Under the pieces are notes generated by a model. The model was not told the DNA's origin. It searched no databases and saw only the letters and a program-made list of their open reading frames with translations. A DNA stretch of 64,000 nucleotides, from the NCBI GenBank assembly GCA_951812925.1, contig OX638368.1:80644909-80708908 (forward strand), read 5' to 3'. This stretch comes from Calliopum simillimum (Eukaryota > Arthropoda > Insecta > Diptera > Lauxaniidae). Shown piece after piece: positions 55,098 through 64,000 of this stretch (the stretch's first letter is position 1; every line of letters begins with the position of its first letter). The position numbers were made by a program, and so were the translations under genes.

Positions 55098-55685
55098 GAG
55101 GTACATCAAAATTTGATTTAAATTCTCCCACAAGCATCGTGATATGTTATAATTCCATATTTAATGGAGCCGAACAATAGTACATTAACACTAAAACATA
55201 AATATTTGCATAATATTTTCCATATCCATTTAAAACCCTCAAAAAACGGAACTTAAGTCCCTTTCAAAATAAACAATTTAATCTTTTATTAACAAGCAAA
55301 TTTTCAGTTTAGAAAATCTTTATGATTTATACTATATTAGTTACAATTTGTTCAGAATGAAAAGATAACGTAAAAATGTAACTAATACAGCAGATAACTC
55401 AATTTTTTTTTTTTAAAAATGGACTTAGGACACTTTTAAAATAACCGGTTTATATATTATATCAGTTTTCATTAATATTTATAAAAAGAAAAGTAATTCC
55501 CTTACCTTAAGCTCTTCTTTTTGAATGACTTTGCTTGACCAATCCCAGTTTTTTTTGTAATTCTTTGATGTAGTCAGAAACTTGACAATCTTTCCTCAAG
55601 TTTCGCTATGTTGATGTATTGTATTTTTTATAAAATAGTATAAAACGGCATTTCAGACACTCCTTTCCGTAAAATTCGGCATATA
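55098..55685. other. no recognisable feature
   Basis: AT-rich spacer between the clover-leaf and the next element. No supported frame or repeat. Confidence 0.45.
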
Positions 55686-55714
55686 AGAAGTGAGATCGAA
55701 AAAATCTTAACATA

Positions 55715-57275
55715 TGAAGCTTTCCACACAATATTTACCACCAAAATTTTTTTTTTTTTAAAAGCTTTTTTTTATGACGCAGCAGTTGAAAATATAAGAT
55801 ACGTATTTTTTTATTTCAATACACTACGCAGGATTATTGAGAAAAAAAATTTTAAAGTTTGGTGGTTGTAAAAAAGTCCTTTTTTTCAATCGCTTCTACT
55901 TCAATATCAAACGAAGTTATAAAAATTTACCTTGAGTAGGAAATTTCCGCCTTTTTCTCAGCTTTCAAATGACGTAAACGAAAATTCAATTATCCAATTT
56001 TTCAAATGAAAAAAGCGAAAATTTTCAAACAAATATATTTTTTTCAAATTTGGACATGATTTTTTTTCTTTTTTTATTGAAATAAGTTGCAGAATCATTT
56101 TTTTAAATACTGTCCAAATTTGAGAATGGAGACTTAAGTATTAACGGAGCAATCAACTTTTTAATCTAATTTTTCAAAGGAAAAAAAGGAAAAATTTTTT
56201 AACAAATAGTTTTTTTTCAAATTTGTACATAATTTTTTTGCTTTTTTTATTGAAGTTTAACAAACACAGTTCTACCATAACAGTTGAAATATATCTGGAC
56301 TCTAGCAAGTTCCAACTTGTTACAACAAAACAAAAATTACATTACTTACTTACAGTACTTAGTTTTAATTTTTAATATTACGCTTTGGACCGATTCGGAT
56401 AATTGGCGATTCGGTTAATCGGCGTTCGGATGATCGGCGTTCTACTGTAGTTCAATTAAAGTATAGCTGTAATAAAAACGCCTATTCAAAATAATTCTAC
56501 TTTTAACGTCGTTTTATTTTTACCTCTTTGAAACCAGAATCATATTAAATCTCTTCATTTTTAACATAAAAATTGTAACATAAACATCTTGCTAGTATAC
56601 TATGTATATGTAAATGAATATGTTTTAAACAGCACTGTGGTATGATGTTCGGGCGTGGGCTGTGCTCCATAATTACTTAACTGTCCATCCTCAAATTTGA
56701 ACAATATTTTAAAAAAAAATGTTGTAATTTATTCCAATAAAAAAAGCAAAAAAATTATGTACAAATTTGAAAAAAAAATCTATTTGTTAAAAAATGTTTC
56801 CTTATTTTCCTTTGAAAAATTAGATTAAAAAGTTGATTGCTCCGTTAATACTTAGTTCTCCATTCTCAAATTTGGGCAGTATTTAAAAAAATGATTCTGC
56901 AACTCATTTCAATAAAAAAAACCAAAAAAATTATGTCCAAATTTGAAAAAACTCTATTTCTTTACAAATTTCCCCTTTTTTTAATTTAAAAAATTGGAAA
57001 ATTGAATTTGCGTATATGTCATTCGAAAGCTGTGAGAAAGGCGGAAATTTCATACTCAAAGTAAATTTTTATAACTTCGCTTGATATTGAAGTAGAAGCG
57101 ATTGAAAAATAGTACTTTTTTTCAAACGCCAAACTTCAACATTTTTTTTCTCAAAAATTCAGCTTAGTATATTGAAATAAAAAAATCGTATCTAATATTT
57201 TCACCTGCTGCGTCGTAAAAAAATGTTTTCCAAAAAAAAAAAAAATTTTGGTGGCAAATTTTGTGTGGAATGCCC
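55715..57275. mobile_element. palindromic element inside the DD37E copy, centre near 56490
   Basis: TTTCCACACAATATTTACCACC at the left is mirrored by GGTGGCAAATTTTGTGTGGAA at the right. Further mirrored blocks include GAAGTTATAAAAATTTACCT, GAAATTTCCGCCTTTTTCTC and GGAGCAATCAACTTTTTAAT. The unpaired centre (about 56280-56690) includes GATCGGCGTTC-type repeats. No transposase. Confidence 0.85.
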
Positions 57276-57397
57276 CATATATAAAACGCAATAATTTTAA
57301 AACGGTTTATCTTAGAGTCTTGATTTTTTATTTTTATTTAATTGATAATATTTTACAAATTACAGAAATATATAACTTTTATTGTTCTAGCCACTAT

Positions 57398-58140
57398 TTA
57401 AGAACTCGTGGACCGCTCCGGACAATTTGGAGGATTGGCCTCTCTTGGTACAAAAACTATGTTATTAATTTGGTACCACCCCAGAGCTTTCTTGCCGTAG
57501 TGACATGATGCCAAATCAGGCCAAAAATATGTGGACACATTGTGCTCTCTTATGAAAGGAAGAAGTCTTTTTTCAAACAATCTTTGATGTATATTTCGGC
57601 ATTTATAGAGCCCAATGTAACAAATGACTTGCTTTATTTGCCGCAACTGCATATAGCTTGCCATACAAAGAATTTTTTACGAAATTTTGTCTGCTTTTAG
57701 ATTCTAAATTGTTCTTCGATATTTCTTCGAGCATCAGCAACATACAAATTTTGACCCGGAAGCTGCGTAAAATCTGCCAGTACATAATTTTCGTCGTATG
57801 AATATTTTGCATGAAATTCGATTTTAATTTCCGAGCCCTACTTTTGGCGTCTAAACTTTTTGCAGCATTCCAGTCTGTAACTTTTTGAACTTTGTATGTT
57901 TTCAAACCTGCATTAGCTTTAACTTTTCGCACCAAATGGTCAACGCACTAGGCTAACCGGGCAGCTTTTCTAGCAGATGTGTTTGGAGATCTTTTCAATA
58001 AGCTTTAAATTTTCTTTGCTTTCCCAATATCATGTGGTCCTTGTATTTTTCCCGAACCATAATACCATTGGAAACTGTTTGACGGCAAACCTTCAATTCT
58101 TTGGCCAATTTTTGGTAGGACTAATTTGGATTTTTTTGAA
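57398..58140 (-). pseudogene. DD37E-type transposase relic, copy B
   Basis: Frames on the minus strand include an N-terminal HTH-like stretch (KLAKELKVCRQTVSNGI) and KANAGLKTYKVQKVTDWNAA with AKSRARKLKSNF. After a deletion and frameshift near 57640-57700 come YIGLYKCRNIHQRLFEKRLL, YFWPDLASCHYGKKALGWYQ and VFVPREANPPNCPE. The last catalytic residue region is degraded, and the first catalytic Asp region is damaged. Confidence 0.78.
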
Positions 58141-58167
58141 AATTTTTAATAATTTTAAGACGTACTA

Positions 58168-59417
58168 TTGGGTGTACAACTTAAAAACCGGACTTTGACG
58201 GTAGATGTCCGTACTAACAAATATCGTGAAAGCTCGAACTTTATATATATGTCATTTTGAAGGTACATTTGACAGCTGTCAAAATCAGTCAACAAAACAA
58301 TTTTATCTTGTGTGCATCATTATTATTTTTCACGATGAATAACTCCGAAAATTCGAGAAAAAGACAGCATTTGCGGGAGGTTCTGTTGTGTCATTTTTTT
58401 GCAAAGAAAACTGCTGCGGATAGTCACAGTTTGCTTGTAGAAGTTTATGGCGACGATGCCTTAGGAAAAACACAGTGTTTTGAATGGTTTGACATCAAAG
58501 ACAAAGAACGCTAGGACAGCCAAAAAAGTATGAAGACGAAGAATTAGAGAAGCTACTCGATGAGGATTCGTGTCAAACACAAGACGAGCTTGCCAAATCG
58601 TTGGGAGTGACTCAGCAAGCCATTTCGAAACGTTTGATACATTCAGAAGCAAGGTAATTGGGTCCCCTATGAGTTGAAGCCGAGAGACGTTGAACGGCGC
58701 TTCTGTATGTTTGAAATGCTGCTTGAGCGCCATAAAAACAAAACATTTTTGCATCGGATTGTGACTGGGGATGAAAAATGGATCCATTATGACAATCCCA
58801 AGCGCAAAAATCCTACGTGAAACCCGGCCAACCAGCCAAATCAACCTCGAAGCCAAATATCCATGGCGCCAAGGTTATGCTGTGTATTTGGTGGAATCAG
58901 AAGGGGCCGTTATATTATGAGTTGTTGAAATCGGGCCAGACAATCACAGGTGACCTGTACCGAACACAATTAATACGTTTGAAGCGTGCCGTCATCGAAA
59001 AACGCCCGGAAAATGCGACCAGACACGAAGCAATAATTTTTCATCAGAACAACGCTCGGCCGCATGTTGCAAGACCCGTGAAAAACTATTTGGAAAATAG
59101 TGGATGGGAAGTTTTGGCTCACCCGCCTTATAGTCCGGACCTTGCTCCGTCTGACTTTCATTTATTTCGCTCGATGCAAAACGCCCTCACCGGAATACGC
59201 TTCACATCAGAGCAAGGCATCCGAAATTGGATAGGTTCATTTTTGGCCGCCAAGCCGGCGCAATTTTTTTGGGATGGAATTCATAAATTGCCTGAAAGAT
59301 GGGGAAATGTTGTAGCTTCCAATGGACAATACTTTGAATAAAATATATTGTAACATTTTTCCACAATAAAGCATCAAATTTCGCTAAAAAATTCCGGTTT
59401 TTAAGTTGTACACCCAA
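58168..59417 (+). mobile_element. mariner element (mauritiana-type), 1250 bp
   Basis: The terminal inverted repeats TTGGGTGTACAACTTAAAAA and the mirror at 59398-59417 are nearly perfect over 25 bp and flanked by TA (58166-58167, 59418-59419). It is of full length for mariner. It sits inside the DD37E relic, so it inserted later. Confidence 0.97.
58335..59341 (+). pseudogene. mariner transposase, inactivated
   Basis: ATG at 58335 opens MNNSENSRKRQHLREVLLCH and KKTAADSHSLLVEVYGDDAL, then stops after FDIKDKER at 58512 because of small deletions. Other frames continue: DEELEKLLDEDSCQTQDELA, SLGVTQQAISKRL, HRIVTGDEKWIHYDN with the first catalytic Asp, IHGAKVMLCIWWNQKG, then HQNNARPHVARPVKNYLEN and PYSPDLAPSDFHLFRSM with the third catalytic Asp. 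The second catalytic Asp is Asn (HQNNARPH where HDNARPH is usual). It ends GQYFE with TAA at 59339. Confidence 0.93.
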
Positions 59418-59579
59418 TACTTTTTCTTCACTCATTTTGATCAAACTCATAACAAACCAACATGTTTGTCATTAAAAATAATAACTGACATATTTTTCAA
59501 AGAAAACTAGATCAAAGAAATTTTTAAATTTTACACCCAAAAAAAACGTGTGTTAAGATTTTTTCGATCTCACTCCTTA

Positions 59580-60645
59580 TTGTGCCTTTTTCGAAAAATT
59601 AGGCTGGTTTATGAAAGCAACACCAAACAGATTGCCAGAAAGAATCTTTTTGCAAAATTTTTCTATTCTAACTGTCGATATTGACTGATCGCCAGTACAA
59701 TCTTTCTCTTTTAAGAAGAATTGGGGATATGGCAATGCTCTTGAGTCCATTTTTACATAGATTCCATCATCCATTATAACTCATTCAGTCAGATCTTTAA
59801 GTAAATGGTCAGACAATCTTCGAAACCTTGTTTTACCAACTTGGACTTCCCTTTCACTTTATTTGGATACTGGAGGTTGTGTATATGGTTCACTCGTTGA
59901 ATCATCGATACTGCTTCGAGATTTTTTGGTAAATCCCGTACTTAGATACTTCAGTTTTTGTTTATCAAAGGAACTAACTCCTATTCTCGTTATGTATTAC
60001 TTGGACCTTGTTTTCTACCACCTTTTTTCCACTAATGTCACAAATTTTGTAGTGTTTGCCCAACTGTCTGTACGAAATTTAGTTTTCAGTACAGTAATTG
60101 TGCACAATTTTTTTGTGTACGTCATATTCAATTTGCAACAGCGCGACATCTACTATAAGAATACCGGAGAATGTACAAAGAATAAAATCAAAATTGATCA
60201 TGCTTTCTAACGGTATATTCCTTGTTTTAAATAAATGCGTACTCTGCGAGAAAATATATTTCGAAGTGTGCAGTTTCTTTTCGGTACAGTCCTTAATTAA
60301 CAGCCTGATTCGGTGTACTTGATAAATTCACCATATTTACTACTTGTCAAGTTTTGAGTTTTTATCAAGAAATGGTGTTCTTTCAATAAAAAAATGATCA
60401 TTTGTTGATAAATGAGCTGTTTAAAATGAAAATGGGGCAAGTCCAATTTTTGGTTATTTCGAGATATTTAAAGGTTTGCGTTTTAGTTAATTTAAAAATA
60501 TTGGTAAGCATTAATGGAAATTTTTTTTATATGTTAGTTTATTATCCAATAGCGTTTATGGTGCTGGATAAAAAGGAAGTGCAAGAAATAAAGGTTTTAT
60601 TTTACCAAAATGCACTTAGCCTCACTTTCAAAATTAACAAATTTT
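59580..60645. other. no recognisable feature
   Basis: AT-rich intronic DNA. Several frames of 60-115 codons exist on the plus strand but overlap one another and show no family motifs. Confidence 0.5.
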
Positions 60646-61584
60646 TATACCCTACACCCAGGGTATATTCACTTTGTCCTTCCGTTTGTAACGCAGAGAA
60701 GGAGGCGTGGCAGATATAGAAAAGTATATATATTCTTGATCAGCGTCACCTCCTGAGTCGATATAGCCATGTCCGTCTGTCTGGCTGGCTGGCTGGCTGG
60801 CTGGCTGGGTGGCTGGCTGGCTGGCTGTGTGTTGAAATACACTTTTTGGGAAAACTGAGCAAGATAATTCAATGAAACTTGGTACACTGCCTTCGTCACC
60901 AAAGTTAGCTCGGGGGATTGAAAATGAGCGAAATCGGTCAACGGACACGCCTACCACCCATACAAAAAATATATTCAAAATGCAATTTTAGGAGTTTTTT
61001 TCACCACAATGCAACCAAAATACGCATTAATATTAAAAATTGTAAGCGCAAGCTCTGAGGAAAAACTAAGCGAATTCGGACAAGAGGGCGTGGCACCTCC
61101 CATATAAGCAAATGCTTAAAAACGCTATACTGAAAGCGTTTTTTGAAATATTCGAATCAAATTTGACTCAGACACTAAGAATCATAAATGAATGCTCTCA
61201 ACAAAAATTGGGTGAAATCGGACAAGGGGGCGTGGTACCTCCCACATAAGCAAAAGTTTCAAAATGCTATACTGAAACAGTTTCTTGAGATAATCGAACC
61301 ATGCTTCACTCAAATACTAAATACTATAAATGCACGCTCTAAGCTAAAACTAGACGAACTCGGTCAAGAGGGCGTGGCACCTCCTATATAAGCAAAAGCT
61401 TCAAAACGCTTTACTGAAAAAGTTTGTCACTCAGACACTAAAAACTATAAATGCAAGCGCTGAACAAGAACTGGGTGACCTCGGACAAGAGGGCGTAGCA
61501 ACTCCCATATGAGCAAAATTTGAAAAATACTGCAGTGTAGGGTATTTAATGTTTGGCCAGGCCAAATTTTACACCCTTACTAGT
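60646..61584 (+). mobile_element. DINE-1/Helentron element, copy 5
   Basis: Complete: it starts TATACCCTACACCCAGGG, then AAGTATATATATTCTTGATC, the GGCT tract and about four internal GGGCGTGGCACCTCC units, and ends CCTTACTAGT. Very similar to copy 1. Confidence 0.9.
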
Positions 61585-61684
61585 TGTAATTGTTAATTAT
61601 AAAGGGATAATATTTCAGTTGTATCAGACTTTTTGAAGTGATTTTTTTTGGCCACGCTTGGGGTAAAATTTTGAGACCGCACCA

Positions 61685-62815
61685 CAGAGATGGGCACAGC
61701 TAGTTACTTTTGTAACTTGATACATTTTTGTGACTTGTTACTTTTGTATCAAGTATCAAAAAATTTGTTTGTTACTTGTTACTTTTGTATCAGTATCAAA
61801 AAAAAAATTTTTGTTACTTGATACATAAGTAACAAGTAACTAAAAAAATTTTGATGCTTGATACAAAAGTAACAAGTAACCAAAAAATTTTTGATACTTG
61901 TTACAAAAGTAGCAAAATCACGAGTAACTATTGTTATTGATACATATATGTATAAATTAACATTTTTTAATGGTTTTCAGGACTGCCAACTGTTATTTAT
62001 TTTTATTTTGGTTAAATAGAACTTTTTTAAGTTTAATTAAAAAAAAATAAATTTAGGTCTTGAAGTTCTTAGATAAGCTTTTTAAAAAATCCAACATATA
62101 TTTTTAGGGTTGCCACCTGGTTATTTTCTGGAATTTTGCTAAAATCATACTTTTTGTGACCTAATTCAAATTTTTATTTTTGGACACGCTCAGATAAAAA
62201 CCAGGTGGCAACCCCAAAAATGTGCTGGATTTTTTAAAAAGTTTATCCAAGCGTTTTAAGACTAAAATTAAATTTTTTTTTCTAAACACATGTATGGTTT
62301 AAGCAAAATTTACAAAAAAAATCAGGTAGCAACCCTTAAAGTTTTTGTATAGTTTTTAAAAAATTTATCTGAGCGTGTCCTAAAGTAAAAATTTTAATTA
62401 GGTCACAAAAAGTATGATTTTAGTAAAATTCCAGAAAATAACCAGGTGGCAACCCTAAAATATATGTTGGATTTTTTAAAAAGCTTATCTAAGAACTTCA
62501 AGACCTAAATTTATTTTTTTTTAATTAAATTTAAAAAAGTTCCATTTAACCAAAATAAAAATAAATAACAGTTGGCAGTCCTGAAAACCATTAAAAAATG
62601 TAAATTTATACATATATGTATCAATAACACTAGTTACTTATGATATTGCTACTTTTGTAACAAGTATCAAAAATTTTTAGTTACTTGTTACTTTTGTAAC
62701 AAAATTTTTTTTTGATACTGATATAAAAGTAACAAGTAACTAAAAAAATGTTTGATACTTGATACAAAAGTAACAAAGTATCAGTAACAAAAAGTTACAA
62801 TTTTGCCCATCTCTG
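61685..62815. mobile_element. hAT-type foldback MITE with 8-bp duplication, 1131 bp
   Basis: The ends CAGAGATGGGCA and TGCCCATCTCTG-type mirror are flanked by a perfect 8-bp duplication CCGCACCA (61677-61684 and 62816-62823). The arms are inverted copies to a centre near 62195 and contain GTAACTTGATACA repeats and GGTTGCCACCTGG blocks. CAG termini and an 8-bp duplication fit the hAT superfamily. It has no ORF. Confidence 0.93.
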
Positions 62816-62823
62816 CCGCACCA

Positions 62824-63614
62824 CACATGTTTCGTTGCATTCTGCTATATCTCGCAAACCGCATACTATACAAGATATTGTGATGAAATTTGGTAGAAGG
62901 TGCCGAATGTGATACACTGAACAAAAAATGAGTGCCACTCCTACTTTTCCATATATATTTTATACCTCGCAAACTATACAAGCTATTTTTATGAAATCTA
63001 GTAGGAAATACAGAACGCGATGCGTCATATATCGCAAACTATACAAGCTATTTTGATGAAATTTGGTTGATAAATACCAAACAGAAATATCTAACTTATG
63101 CTGTTCGAAAAATTTTCGAATGTGTTTTATAAAATTAAAAATAAACTTGCGTACCCCGGTGCTACTTCATCTTTATGTATTTTCTAAATCTCATCCATCT
63201 ATGTCAACATTTTTATTAAAGAAATATGAGGTTTTTATAGGTCATTATATGTCCCGGTGCTTTTTATATGTATTTGAGGTATCAGCGTCAACTAGTTTCA
63301 GAGATATGATGATTTAGTTTTTTAGGGGGCGTGTAACCGCTCACTTTTTTAGCGTTTGATGTAGAATTTTCTAATACTAAGTTACTGTGAAAGTTTCATT
63401 AAAATCAGACCGATTTAGTTTCTGAGTCTACAAGGAGCAAATATACAAACACAATTTATTTTTTATATGACACAAACCACGTCTAAACGATCAAGATTTT
63501 TTTATGGCATAAGTAATAGTAGCATAGTGAGAAAAATTACTACCAAATATTTGTTCAAAATTTAAAAAAATGGCGGAGATATGGGACTTTGAAATTTTTA
63601 GGTTAGTTTTTTTT
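62824..63614. repeat. non-coding repeat, ACTATACAAGCTATTTTGATGA-type units
   Basis: Phrases CGCAAACYATACAAGMTATT and TGATGAAATTTGGT recur at about 62853, 62957 and 63033. GGGGGCGTGTAACCGCTCAC appears at 63326. This is the same style as the other interspersed non-coding repeats of the window. Confidence 0.6.
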
Positions 63615-64000
63615 TGAGAAGCTATAACTTTAGTTGCATTTATCCAATTCTCAATTTTATGGTGTCAAATGATTTGGCTTGAAACAGGCTTTAAAATAAA
63701 AACTAGCAAAATTTTTTTTTTATATAGTTTACACTGAAAAAAAATTTTAAATTGAGTTTCCCAGAATACGTCATTTTTGATATTTTTAATTTTCCTTGTA
63801 CAAAAAGCTACGAATGTAACTTACCAGTCCACCAAAAATTGGAGTGGGACTGCCAGTGGTTCTCCAGAAAATAAATAAAATGTAGAATCTTCCGCAATTT
63901 TTCAGTACATGTTTTTTATATAAAATTTTTATTAAATAAAATTTTCAAATGCTGAAGTTAGTTTATTGACTGTTTTTTTGCTTGTATAGTACTAATGAAA
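63615..64000. mobile_element. arm of a foldback repeat related to 48790-49440, cut by the window end
   Basis: TTTAGTTGCATTTATCC, CAATTCTCAATTTTATGGTG and CTTGAAACAGGCTTTAAAAT match the mirrored right arm at 49370-49440 and continue through GTCATTTTTGATATTTTTAA and CAGTGGTTCTCCAGAAA toward the centre. Confidence 0.75.

Larger units (their letters stand above)
55686..59577 (-). mobile_element. DD37E Tc1/mariner-type element, copy B, carrying two insertions
   Basis: The ends are AGAAGTGAGATCGAAAAAAT (55686) and the mirror of AGGAGTGAGATCGAAAAAAT (59577), flanked by TA (55684-55685 and 59578-59579). Subtracting a palindromic element (about 55715-57275) and a mariner (58168-59417) leaves about 1.1 kb, a normal size for this superfamily. 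The transposase relic at 57398-58140 is of the same family as that at 49.5-51.6 kb. Confidence 0.85.

Noticed and set aside
59863..60719. Three overlapping plus-strand frames of 74-115 codons
   Set aside because: They overlap in different frames, lack domain motifs, and the last one runs into the start of a DINE-1.
36553..64000. Further exons of the DnaJ gene
   Set aside because: No frame after 36552 resembles the remaining thioredoxin-like or membrane part. A small exon could still be missed by eye; aligning the full l(3)80Fg protein to the window would settle it.

Overview
This is eukaryotic nuclear DNA: AT-rich, with spliced genes (GT-AG introns, some of 50-60 bp) and a very high density of transposable elements. 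DINE-1/Helentron elements, a mauritiana-type mariner, a mag-type Ty3/gypsy element and BEL/Pao remnants together point to a higher fly (Diptera, Schizophora). A tephritid fruit fly is the best guess, but that is inference. No bacterial genes, CRISPR array, tRNA or rRNA were seen.

The one convincing host gene is on the plus strand: the 5' part of an ER DnaJ/thioredoxin-like protein (DNAJC16 family, Drosophila l(3)80Fg). Exon 1 (12054-12232) carries the signal peptide and the first half of the J domain. Exon 2 (35955-36355) and exon 3 (36406-36552) carry the HPD motif, the rest of the J domain and the start of the thioredoxin-like part. Intron 1 is 23.7 kb and splits the J domain just before HPD, intron 2 is 50 bp, and intron 3 opens at 36553 and does not end within what I could read. 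Almost everything else downstream of exon 1 is therefore intronic repeat DNA. A truncated two-exon antisense fragment resembling neosin/NCOA5 lies upstream of the gene (9766-10286).

Layout. 1-2506: 3' end of a BEL/Pao retrotransposon with its LTR. 2507-7788: AT-rich DNA with a GGGCGCC repeat cluster. 7789-9112: foldback element with TA ends. 9766-12232: gene fragments and DnaJ exon 1. 12646-17521: complete, apparently very young Ty3/gypsy element (identical 187-bp LTRs, 5-bp target duplication, intact gag and pol). 18.1-28.1 kb: non-coding repeat families, a hAT element split by a 3-kb transposon with a perfect 8-bp duplication, and hAT-type inverted-repeat DNA. 28.1-34.0 kb: a degraded gypsy gag split by a foldback that itself holds a tandem array, two DINE-1 elements and a TA-flanked MITE. 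34-36 kb: DINE-1 pieces, then DnaJ exons 2 and 3.

36.6-64.0 kb (intron 3): a DD37D-type Tc1/mariner relic, another DINE-1, a Jockey LINE tail and an RTE-like LINE both joined to an older unclassified transposon, two DD37E transposon relics each split by other elements, a 2.8-kb three-hairpin palindrome, a mariner copy, a fifth DINE-1, a hAT foldback MITE with an 8-bp duplication, and a further foldback running off the window. Insertion order can be read in several places because the flanking halves rejoin.
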